DNA of 64,000 nt, taken from assembly GCA_038324085.1 (NCBI GenBank), contig JBBQHP010000002.1, forward strand, positions 62,001-126,000, given 5' to 3'. A program made the position numbers and the translations under genes. The DNA is from Ga0077523 sp038324085 (lineage in GTDB: Bacteria; Pseudomonadota; Gammaproteobacteria; Burkholderiales; Ga0077523). Below, in pieces: positions 28,910 to 35,660 of this stretch (positions are counted from its first letter, which is position 1; each line of letters starts with the position of its first letter). The notes beneath the pieces were generated by a model, which did no database searches, was not told the origin of the DNA, and saw nothing but the letters and a program-made list of their open reading frames with translations.

Positions 28910-29953
28910 TCACCCGCCGATATAGGACATCTCCACCTTGCGCGTCTGCGCGGTTTCCTCGGTGCGGATCTCGGAGTATCGATCAGCGCGCACGCGCCAC
29001 ACCCTGGCGATGGCTTCGGCGACCTCCTCGTCGGAAGCGTCGGCGCGGAGCAATGCCCGCAGGTCGGTCCCGTGCGTCGCGAACAGGCAGGTGAAGAGCT
29101 GCCCCTCCGCCGACAGTCGCGCCCGAGTGCAATCCTTGCAGAAGGCCTGCGTCACCGAAGAGATGAACCCCACTTCCCCGGAGCCGTCCCGGTAGCGCCA
29201 TCTTTCCGCGACCTCGCCCACGTAGTTGGGATCGACCGGTTCGATCGGGAATTCGCGATCGATCATGGCGACGAGTTCGCGCGAGGGCACGACGTGCTTC
29301 ATCTGCCAGCCGTTGGTGTAGCCCACGTCCATGAATTCGATGAAGCGCACGATGTGACCCGTGCCCTTGAAGTGGCGCGCCATCGCCACGACGGCGTGTT
29401 CGTTGACGCCGCGCTTCACCACCGTGTTGATCTTGACGGGTGCGAGGCCCACCCGGGCGGCCTCCTCGATTCCCTCGAGCACCTTGCCCACGGGAAAATC
29501 GACGTCGTTCATGGCCATGAAGGTCGGGTCGTCGAGCGCGTCGAGGCTCACGGTCACGCGATTCAGGCCGGCATTCCGGAGGTCCTGCGCTTTCTGTTTC
29601 AGCAGCGAGCCGTTGGTCGTGAGCGTCAGGTCGAGATCGCCGTGGTAGGCCAGCATCTCGATGAGTCGCTCCAGCTTGCGCCGGACCAGCGGTTCGCCGC
29701 CGGTGATGCGCACCTTCTCGATGCCGTGGTCGCGGAAAATGCGCACCAGGCGATTGATCTCGCCGAACGACAGGAGCTGTTCGCGTTCGAGGAACTGGAA
29801 GTCGCGACCGTAGATCTCCTTCGGCATGCAATACGTGCAGCGGAAATTGCACCGGTCGGTGACGGAAATGCGCAGGTCGCGCAGCGGCCGCTTGCGGGTG
29901 TCGAGCAAGGCAGGTCGTTCGTTCGATGCGGTCGTTCCCGGTAGGACGGACAT
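28910..29953 (-). CDS. moaA: GTP 3',8-cyclase MoaA
   Basis: Radical-SAM enzyme for the first step of molybdopterin synthesis. It is 347 aa from ATG 29953; upstream in-frame sequence is not conserved. The SAM cluster CNFRCTYC uses C35, C39 and C42. ITGGEPLVRR and SLDALDD follow. The C-terminal cluster ligands lie in FCKDCTRARLSAEGQLFTC. The protein ends in the catalytically needed Gly-Gly (MSYIGG). It heads a minus-strand moaA-moeA unit; moaC and moaB/mogA are not in the window. Confidence 0.96.
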   Translation of the reverse strand: MSVLPGTTASNERPALLDTRKRPLRDLRISVTDRCNFRCTYCMPKEIYGRDFQFLEREQLLSFGEINRLVRIFRDHGIEKVRITGGEPLVRRKLERLIEMLAYHGDLDLTLTTNGSLLKQKAQDLRNAGLNRVTVSLDALDDPTFMAMNDVDFPVGKVLEGIEEAARVGLAPVKINTVVKRGVNEHAVVAMARHFKGTGHIVRFIEFMDVGYTNGWQMKHVVPSRELVAMIDREFPIEPVDPNYVGEVAERWRYRDGSGEVGFISSVTQAFCKDCTRARLSAEGQLFTCLFATHGTDLRALLRADASDEEVAEAIARVWRVRADRYSEIRTEETAQTRKVEMSYIGG

Positions 29954-30072
29954 GAGCGTAGGGGTCTCCAGCGGGCCGTGGCGTCCTGTCGGACCCCCGG
30001 CCAGGGTAGCGAGATGGTCATTATAGCCGTCCCGATACGGCGCTCGCGCCGTGTCGAGCACGGGCCTTGCCG

Positions 30073-30537
30073 TCAAACGTAAGCGATCATCCGTCCGCAG
30101 GCGACGACCGAGATCCACAGCAGCACGGAAAGCGCGGCATGCAGCTTCGGGCGCAGCGGCGCCGGAACGCCGTCCTGCAGCCCCCGCAGCACGCCCGAGG
30201 CGTGGAGGGCGATGGCGTTGCTTGCCGCCAGCGTGAGCAACAGGAGCTTCAGGCGGAACGCGGGATTGGTCAGCAATGCGGTCGACTCCGAGGCGAACAG
30301 CACGAGGCCGGCCGGAACCGCGATGAGGAGCCCCACCAGCGACCACGGCAGCAGCACGCGCGCGAGATCACGGATATTTCCCGCAGAGGTGAGGCCGAGC
30401 AGGCGGAAATCAAACGCCAGCACCGGGCCCACCACGAGCACGATGCCGACTACGTGAGCGACATTGGCCGCCGGGTAGATCCACGAGCTGGCGTTGATCG
30501 CGTGCGCGATCGCCTCGCCGGGCGTGGGACCGGTCAT
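30073..30537 (-). CDS. Four-helix membrane protein (DUF6644/CopD-like)
   Basis: A 154-aa inner-membrane protein with four hydrophobic helices (about 19-43, 62-83, 95-115, 132-153). It contains WIYPAANVAHVVGIVLVVGP with His 28, plus His 112 and His 133, and a loop AFDFRLLGL after helix 1. The look is that of the small DUF6644 or CopD-like membrane families; I am not certain which. Its ATG overlaps the stop of the preceding secreted-protein gene (ATGA), so the two are translationally coupled. A metal or heme role for the paired product is plausible but unproven. Confidence 0.6.
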   Translation of the reverse strand: MTGPTPGEAIAHAINASSWIYPAANVAHVVGIVLVVGPVLAFDFRLLGLTSAGNIRDLARVLLPWSLVGLLIAVPAGLVLFASESTALLTNPAFRLKLLLLTLAASNAIALHASGVLRGLQDGVPAPLRPKLHAALSVLLWISVVACGRMIAYV

Positions 30538-30881
30538 CGCAGTTCGGTGGTGGTGCCACCGAGGGTGATGCGCTCGGCGCGCAATTCATCGGTCACGGTC
30601 CTGTGCGGAAAGCCCGTGACCGTGGCCGTTGCGCCCGGTTTGAGCGCTTCGCGGCCCAGCCCCCGATTCTGCATGCGGGTCGGCGGCGCGAGGACCACCG
30701 TCCAGAGTCCGTCCGCGGTCTTCAACCGGACGGTGCCGTGGGGAAACTCGTAGCTCGACTCGACGATCGTCCCGGTGAGGGTGAGCGGCCGGTCGATGTC
30801 GTACCCGCTCCAGCCATGATGGGCCAGCGCGGGCCAGGCCAGCAGGGCAGCCAGTGATCCGAGTGCGATGCGTCGATTCAT
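30534..30881 (-). CDS. Secreted DUF6152-like protein with predicted N-terminal His-His
   Basis: A 115-aa protein. MNRRIALGSLAALLAWPALA is a clean signal peptide with an Ala-Leu-Ala cleavage site. Cleavage would leave mature protein starting HHGWSGYD. The rest is a small beta-type domain (TLTGTIVESSYEFPHGTVRL, then GFPHRTVTDELRAERITLGG). This pattern matches the uncharacterised DUF6152 family. An N-terminal His after cleavage is the hallmark of copper-binding His-brace proteins such as CopC. ATG 30881 is preceded by AAGGA. It is coupled to the membrane protein gene that follows. Confidence 0.65.
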   Translation of the reverse strand: MNRRIALGSLAALLAWPALAHHGWSGYDIDRPLTLTGTIVESSYEFPHGTVRLKTADGLWTVVLAPPTRMQNRGLGREALKPGATATVTGFPHRTVTDELRAERITLGGTTTELR

Positions 30882-31101
30882 GAGATGTCCTTTGCAGCGT
30901 TGCGAGCGGCGCCGCAAGAATGATAGCCGTCGCGGCGGTCGGTCCACAGGGCACGCTGCGCCGCCCGCGCTCTCCATGCAGCACGACCCTGATCTCCGCG
31001 TGGCGATTCTTCAGTGCGTTTGACCTCGACGCGCCCACGTCGATCCGTGCGCACGGCACTTTTTGTCGGGACGGTTCCGGTCATGCTCCGACGCAGACCC
31101 G

Positions 31102-31131
31102 TTCCGTGACCGGGTCGCCAGGGCCTAGAAT
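31102..31131 (+). promoter_or_regulatory. Candidate corA promoter
   Basis: TTCCGT (31102-31107), an 18-bp spacer and TAGAAT (31126-31131) form a plausible sigma-70 promoter 43 bp before the corA ATG. It lies in the 292-bp gap between the divergent secreted-protein gene and corA, which otherwise shows no gene. Confidence 0.35.
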
Positions 31132-31173
31132 CGGCGAACGACTTACCGCGACCACAGGCCGGACAGCTCATCC

Positions 31174-32139
31174 ATGCTCATCAATTGCGCCGCATACCAG
31201 GACGGCAAGCGCATTGCCGAACCCTCGATCGAGCAGATCAGCGACTACCTCGACCGGCCTGGGTGTTTCATCTGGGTGGCGCTGCGCGACTCTTCCCCGG
31301 AGGAACTCGAAGACATGCGCCGCGAATTCCACCTGCACGATCTGGCAGTGGAAGACGCCCGGCACGGGCATCAGCGTCCCAAGATCGAGGAATACGGGAG
31401 CTCACTGTTCGTCGTGCTGCACCTGATCGAGCTGGTCGACGGGGATTTCAACGTGGGTGAAGTGGCGATCTTCGCGGGACCGAACTACGTGCTCTCGGTG
31501 CGCAATCGCAGCACCCAGCACTTCCTCGGGGTGCGCGAACGCTGCGAGAGCGAACCGCACCTGTTGCGACAGGGTTCCGGCTTCGTGATGTACGCGCTGA
31601 TGGATGCCGTGGTCGATCGCTACTTTCCGATCATCGACCTGCTCGAGACCGAACTGGACAGCATCGAGGAGCGCATCTTCGCGAAGGGCGAAGCGCGCAA
31701 CAGCATCGAACGCCTGTACGCGCTCAAGGGCAAGGTGACCGTCCTGCACCACGCCGTGGCGCCGCTGCTCGAATACGTCGGCAAGCTGTACGGCGGGCGC
31801 ACCCCGCCGCTGTGTGCGCACACGCAGGAGTATTTTCGCGACGTGGCCGATCACCTGGCACGCATCCATGCCTCCGTCGACACCATCCGCGACACGATCG
31901 GTACCGCGATCACGGCCAACCTGTCGATGGCCACGATCGAGGAGAGCGAGGTCACCAAGCGGCTCGCGGCGTGGGCCGGCATCTTCGCGGTCGCAACTGC
32001 GTTCGCCGGCATCTGGGGAATGAACTTCGAACACATGCCGGAACTGAGGCTGGCCTGGGGCTATCCCGCTGCGCTGGGCGTGATCGTCATCGCCTGCGCC
32101 CTGGTCTGGTGGGCGTTCAAGCGGGCAAAATGGTTGTGA
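31174..32139 (+). CDS. corA: CorA family magnesium/divalent cation transporter
   Basis: Pentameric inner-membrane channel for Mg2+ and other divalent cations. It is 321 aa. A large soluble N-terminal domain (with DLAVEDARHGHQRPKIEEYG) and a long helix lead to two C-terminal membrane segments (about 262-284 and 294-314). The signature GMN is in AFAGIWGMNFEHMPELRLAWG, and the C-terminus is basic (WWAFKRAKWL). It is a single gene between the moaA region and moaD-moaE. Selectivity (Mg, Co, Ni or Zn) cannot be told from sequence. Confidence 0.93.
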   Translation: MLINCAAYQDGKRIAEPSIEQISDYLDRPGCFIWVALRDSSPEELEDMRREFHLHDLAVEDARHGHQRPKIEEYGSSLFVVLHLIELVDGDFNVGEVAIFAGPNYVLSVRNRSTQHFLGVRERCESEPHLLRQGSGFVMYALMDAVVDRYFPIIDLLETELDSIEERIFAKGEARNSIERLYALKGKVTVLHHAVAPLLEYVGKLYGGRTPPLCAHTQEYFRDVADHLARIHASVDTIRDTIGTAITANLSMATIEESEVTKRLAAWAGIFAVATAFAGIWGMNFEHMPELRLAWGYPAALGVIVIACALVWWAFKRAKWL

Positions 32140-32577
32140 CACTGCCGGACCCGCGGCCGGATCCGGAACTGCTTCTCGAACGAATCTGCGGTGAACCCGG
32201 ACGCTTGCTTGCCCACGACGGTGGCGTGGAGGTCTCGCCCGCGCGGGCCGAAGCTCCGAACTGGATGCGGACCGGTCGCGACGCCCGGGCTCGACATGGG
32301 TCCGGTGCCGCGGGGCACGGAAAGCGGCCCCGGAGGTTCTCGACGGCTCGGCGTCGACGGCGCCGGAAGCTGTACAACGATCCTGCGCAGCCGGAAAGTC
32401 CTCACCGGGACGGGAGTGGGCAATCGGCCGACGGCCGGCGAGTTTCCTCGCTGCAGGGCGCGGGAGGCCGATGCTAAACTCGCAGCCGTAACGGCGCTTT
32501 TCGCCGGCGCGGGTCGCCACCGGCTCGTTGCCGATGCGACTGGCCGCTGCAGCCCGGAATCCCTGAGCGAGACGACA
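32140..32577 (+). other. 438-bp noncoding stretch before moaD
   Basis: No convincing gene is present: open frames here have no recognisable start or family signature. A possible -10 TAAACT is seen at about 32474-32479 (in GATGCTAAACTCGC) without a clear -35, roughly 100 bp before moaD. I could not fold a convincing molybdenum-cofactor riboswitch in it. It may be a long 5' leader or the remnant of a gene. Confidence 0.4.
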
Positions 32578-32832
32578 ATGCTGAACGTGCTGTACTTCGC
32601 CCGCCTGCGCGAGACGCTGGGGCGCGATGCCGAGAAGATCGAACTGCCACCCCAGGTCGCCGATGTTGCGGGCCTCACGGCGTGGCTCCGTGCGCGCGGG
32701 GACGCCTGGGAGCGCGAACTCGCCCCGGGTCGCAGCTGGCGGGTCGCCGTGAACCAGGACATGGCACGCGCCGATTCGCCGGTAAGGGATGGCGACGAGG
32801 TCGCGTTCTTTCCGCCGGTGACAGGGGGGTGA
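32578..32832 (+). CDS. moaD: Molybdopterin synthase small subunit
   Basis: Ubiquitin-fold sulfur carrier; its C-terminal thiocarboxylate donates sulfur to precursor Z. It is 84 aa, starting MLNVLYFARLRETLG and ending in the required Gly-Gly (FFPPVTGG). ATG 32578 is preferred because the open frame upstream has no resemblance to the family. It lies 4 bp before moaE, which encodes the catalytic partner. Confidence 0.94.
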   Translation: MLNVLYFARLRETLGRDAEKIELPPQVADVAGLTAWLRARGDAWERELAPGRSWRVAVNQDMARADSPVRDGDEVAFFPPVTGG

Positions 32833-32836
32833 GCGC

Positions 32837-33328
32837 GTGAACGACCTCGTTCGCCCCGACGGCCCGGCGGCCGGCGTCACTTCCGTCCGCGTGCAGACCG
32901 AGGATTTCGACGTCGGTGCAGAGATCGCGCGCCTGCGCGCGGGCAATCCCGACATCGGGGCGATCGCGAGCTTCATCGGCGTCTGCCGCGATCGCAACGA
33001 CGGCGCAAGCGTCGGCGAAATGACGCTCGAACACTATCCGGGGATGACCGAGAAAGCCCTGCAGGCGATCGCGAGCGAGGCACGGACGCGCTGGTCGCTG
33101 ATCGATCTGGTGATCGTGCATCGCGTGGGTACGTTGCGGCCCACCGACCAGATCGTGCTGGTGATCGTGAGCGGGGGCCATCGCGGCGAAGCCTTCGCCG
33201 CGTGCGAGTTCCTGATGGACTATCTCAAGACGAAAGCGCCGTTCTGGAAGAAGGAAAGCACTCCCGGGGGCGAGCGCTGGGTGGATTCCCGGGCATCCGA
33301 CGACCTGGCGGCGGATCGCTGGAAGTGA
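32837..33328 (+). CDS. moaE: Molybdopterin synthase catalytic subunit
   Basis: Transfers sulfur from MoaD to cyclic pyranopterin monophosphate. It is 163 aa (E. coli 150). Family blocks are GAIASFIGVCRDRNDG, LEHYPGMTEKAL, IVHRVGTLRPTDQIVLV, then HRGEAFAACEFLMDYLK and KAPFWKKES with the catalytic Lys residues. GTG start at 32837. The stop overlaps a GTG that may start the next gene, a ModE-like regulator. Confidence 0.95.
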   Translation: MNDLVRPDGPAAGVTSVRVQTEDFDVGAEIARLRAGNPDIGAIASFIGVCRDRNDGASVGEMTLEHYPGMTEKALQAIASEARTRWSLIDLVIVHRVGTLRPTDQIVLVIVSGGHRGEAFAACEFLMDYLKTKAPFWKKESTPGGERWVDSRASDDLAADRWK

Positions 33329-33741
33329 GCGAAACCGCCGTCAGGTCGCGCAAGCGCACGATGCCGGCCCGGACGGCGAAGTCGCCGAAAGCGCCGAAGC
33401 CGCAGATCCGCATCCTGTTCCGCAAGGCGATCGCCATGGGACCGGGCAAGGCCTCGCTGCTGGAGGCAATCGATCGCACCGGCTCGATCTCGGCCGCCGC
33501 GCGCGATCTCGAGATGTCCTATCGCCGGGCGTGGCTGCTCGTCGACACCATGAACCAGTGCTTTCGCCAGCCGCTGGTGTCCACCGAGACCGGCGGGCAG
33601 AAAGGGGGCGGCGCCTACGTCACCGAATTCGGTCACGACGTGTTGCGGCGCTACCTCGAGATGGAGGCAAAGGCGGCCGCGTCGGTGGAAGGTGAAATGG
33701 CCCGGTTCGTGAAACTGATGGCGAAGGCACCGCCCGACTGA
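33325..33741 (+). CDS. ModE-like winged-helix regulator lacking the molybdate-binding domain
   Basis: A 138-aa protein (126 aa if ATG 33361 is used). After a basic, Pro/Lys-rich N-terminus it shows the ModE DNA-binding domain: MGPGKASLLEAIDRTGSISA, AARDLEMSYRRAWLLVDTMN and the wing with TGGQKGGGAYVTEFG. It ends soon after (MAKAPPD). Full-length ModE has about 260 aa with two C-terminal TOBE domains that bind molybdate; these are absent, as in the short winged-helix relatives found in many bacteria. It sits between moaE and modB and presumably regulates this region. How it senses molybdate is open. Confidence 0.88.
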   Translation: MSETAVRSRKRTMPARTAKSPKAPKPQIRILFRKAIAMGPGKASLLEAIDRTGSISAAARDLEMSYRRAWLLVDTMNQCFRQPLVSTETGGQKGGGAYVTEFGHDVLRRYLEMEAKAAASVEGEMARFVKLMAKAPPD

Positions 33742-33945
33742 GTCCGGGCGGATCGGGGTGCCGTTCTGCGCGCCACCGGCGGGCGCCGGCACCTGGACGG
33801 GCCCGACGTTCTACCGGTTCTTAGGCTCCGCCCCCCCGATCGAGCGACGGCCTTCCGTCTCTTGCCGGCGGGGCCCCCGGCGATGACAGATCCGCCGTGC
33901 GGTACTTCCGGGGCGCCGTGGGCGCGCACCACGGCCTTTTTCCTG

Positions 33946-33974
33946 TTGACGGCACTCGGGGTGCCGACTACGCT
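33946..33974 (+). promoter_or_regulatory. Candidate modBC promoter
   Basis: TTGACG (33946-33951), a 17-bp spacer and TACGCT (33969-33974) resemble a sigma-70 promoter 60 bp upstream of modB. Between the hexamers lies an inverted repeat, GGCAC (33951-33955) and GTGCC (33961-33965), a possible repressor site. No ModE-box-like TAT-rich palindrome is seen here. The rest of the 292-bp gap after the ModE-like gene has no recognisable gene. Confidence 0.35.
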
Positions 33975-34033
33975 GCAGCGCCATATCCAATTCGATACGA
34001 CGCGCCCCGCCAGCGGGTGTCTCGCCAGCACCC

Positions 34034-34714
34034 TTGCAGTTCTCCCCGGATGTGCTCGTTCCCCTCGCCCTGACGCTCAAGGTCGCCGGGTCGGCTACGT
34101 TGCTCGTATTCATCGTGGGGGTAGCGGTCGCGTGGATCATGGCCCGGCACGACTTTCCCGGCCGGGAGATCGTCGATGCGATGATGACATTGCCGTTGGT
34201 GATGCCGCCCACGGTGCTGGGCTACTACCTCATCGTGCTGTTCGGCCGGCGCGGCTGGCTCGGCGCCTGGATCTACGACACTTTCGGCTGGACGCTCATG
34301 TTCACGTGGCAAGGGGCGGTGGTGGCCGCCGCTGTGGTGGCCTATCCGCTCGTCTACAAGGCGGCGCGCGCGGCGTTCGAAGGCGTGTCGGCGAAGTACG
34401 AGAATGCGGCACGGACCCTGGGAGCAAGCGAGTGGCGGGTGTTCGCCCAGGTGACGGTGCCGCTCGCGTGGCGCGGCATCCTTGCCGGCACCATGCTCGC
34501 CTTCGCCCGGGCCATGGGCGAGTTCGGCGCCACGCTGATGATCGCAGGGAGCATCCCGGGGAAGACCCAGACCCTGTCCATCGCGGTCTACGAGGCCGTG
34601 CAATCCGGAAAGGATTCCATGGCCAACTTCCTCGTCGTGGTGACCTCTACGGTGTGCATTCTCATACTCGCCGGCTCGGGGAAGCTGCTCCGAGCCCGTC
34701 AGGACGGCGCATGA
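34034..34714 (+). CDS. modB: Molybdate ABC transporter permease
   Basis: Inner-membrane permease of the molybdate/tungstate importer. It is 226 aa with about five or six membrane helices. Features are LALTLKVAGSATLLVFIVGV, MMTLPLVMPPTVLGYYLIVL, YENAARTLGASEWRVF and the ATPase-coupling EAA loop ending AFARAMGEFGATLMI. The start is TTG 34034, giving an N-terminus of typical length; GTG 34052 is an alternative. The stop overlaps the modC start (ATGA). Confidence 0.94.
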   Translation: MQFSPDVLVPLALTLKVAGSATLLVFIVGVAVAWIMARHDFPGREIVDAMMTLPLVMPPTVLGYYLIVLFGRRGWLGAWIYDTFGWTLMFTWQGAVVAAAVVAYPLVYKAARAAFEGVSAKYENAARTLGASEWRVFAQVTVPLAWRGILAGTMLAFARAMGEFGATLMIAGSIPGKTQTLSIAVYEAVQSGKDSMANFLVVVTSTVCILILAGSGKLLRARQDGA

Positions 34715-35472
34715 GCGCGCGACTGTCGGTCGCCATCACCAAGCACCTGCAAAGCCGCGGACGCAGCTTCGTGCTGGACGTGACCTTCGATGCGCCGGAC
34801 GAGATCCTCGTGATATTCGGGCCTTCGGGCTCCGGCAAGAGCCTGACGCTGCAATGCGTGGCCGGACTGGTCCGACCGGACACGGGGGTGATTCGCGCCG
34901 GCGACCGCTCGATGTTCGATGCGGCCGCGGGTGTGGACGTGCCGGCGCGCTATCGCCGCATCGGCTATCTGTTCCAGGACTATGCGCTGTTCCCGCACCT
35001 GAACGTCATGCAGAACATCGGCTTCTCGTTCGCGCAACGCTGGCCGGCAGGGCTCGACGAACAGGCGCGGGCGAAAGTCGCCTCGATGCTCGAACTGTTC
35101 GAGCTCGAAGGGCTGGCCCGCAGCTATCCGGGACAACTCTCGGGCGGCCAGCGGCAGCGGGTCGGGCTCGCGCGGGCACTCATCCGGGAGCCGGCGCTGC
35201 TGCTGCTGGACGAACCCTTCAACGCGCTCGATCCGCTGTTGCGCGATCGCATGCGCCGGGAGCTCGTCGAGTTCGGGCGGCGCTTCGCAGTGCCGATGGT
35301 CGTCATCACGCACGACCCCGACGACGTGGGCGCGCTGGCGCACGAGGTGATCGTGATGAAGGAGGGCAGGGTTGCGAAGCATCTGGGCGTGGCTGACCTG
35401 CCTTCAGCGGCCGATTACGCCCCCGGGTATCGGCGGGCCGTGCGCGCGATTCTGGAAGACGCTACCGGCTGA
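34711..35472 (+). CDS. modC: Molybdate ABC transporter ATP-binding protein, without C-terminal TOBE domain
   Basis: ATPase of the molybdate importer. It is 253 aa. Walker A is GPSGSGKS (37-44), the signature is LSGGQRQRVGLARAL, Walker B is LLLLDEPFNALDP, and the switch His is in VVITHDPDDV. Typical ModC has about 350 aa with a C-terminal TOBE/Mop domain; here the protein ends about 20 residues after the nucleotide-binding domain. The missing regulatory domain may be supplied by, or replaced by, the separate Mop encoded 2.8 kb downstream. Confidence 0.92.
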   Translation: MSARLSVAITKHLQSRGRSFVLDVTFDAPDEILVIFGPSGSGKSLTLQCVAGLVRPDTGVIRAGDRSMFDAAAGVDVPARYRRIGYLFQDYALFPHLNVMQNIGFSFAQRWPAGLDEQARAKVASMLELFELEGLARSYPGQLSGGQRQRVGLARALIREPALLLLDEPFNALDPLLRDRMRRELVEFGRRFAVPMVVITHDPDDVGALAHEVIVMKEGRVAKHLGVADLPSAADYAPGYRRAVRAILEDATG

Positions 35473-35509
35473 GCCGCCGAAGTCGGAGGACGGCGATGTC
35501 GCATCGAGC

Positions 35510-35538
35510 TTGAGTCGTGCGCCGGGAACACGTATCGT
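35510..35538 (+). promoter_or_regulatory. Candidate porin promoter
   Basis: TTGAGT (35510-35515), a 17-bp spacer and TATCGT (35533-35538) are placed so that transcription would begin at the left edge of the tandem repeat described next. The site CGTTAT (35536-35541) with ATACG (35552-35556) weakly resembles the half-sites of a ModE box, with one arm imperfect. Confidence 0.3.
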
Positions 35539-35542
35539 TATG

Positions 35543-35580
35543 CTCTGTTGAATACGACGCACTCTGTTGAGCGCGACGCA
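35543..35580 (+). repeat. Tandem 19-bp imperfect repeat upstream of the porin gene
   Basis: CTCTGTTGAATACGACGCA (35543-35561) is followed directly by CTCTGTTGAGCGCGACGCA (35562-35580): 16 of 19 positions match. An inverted repeat CGATCC-CGT-GGATCG lies at 35615-35629. Together they occupy the modC-porin gap, consistent with regulator sites in the leader of the porin gene. Confidence 0.5.
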
Positions 35581-35660
35581 AACTGCAACCGCACGCCAAC
35601 CGCAGATGGACGATCGATCCCGTGGATCGGGCACCGTCAGCCAACGGGAACGCAAAGCGC

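Noticed and set aside
32140..32577. Molybdenum cofactor riboswitch before moaD
   Set aside because: I could not identify the conserved stem pattern by eye; GC-rich inverted repeats here are short and unconvincing.
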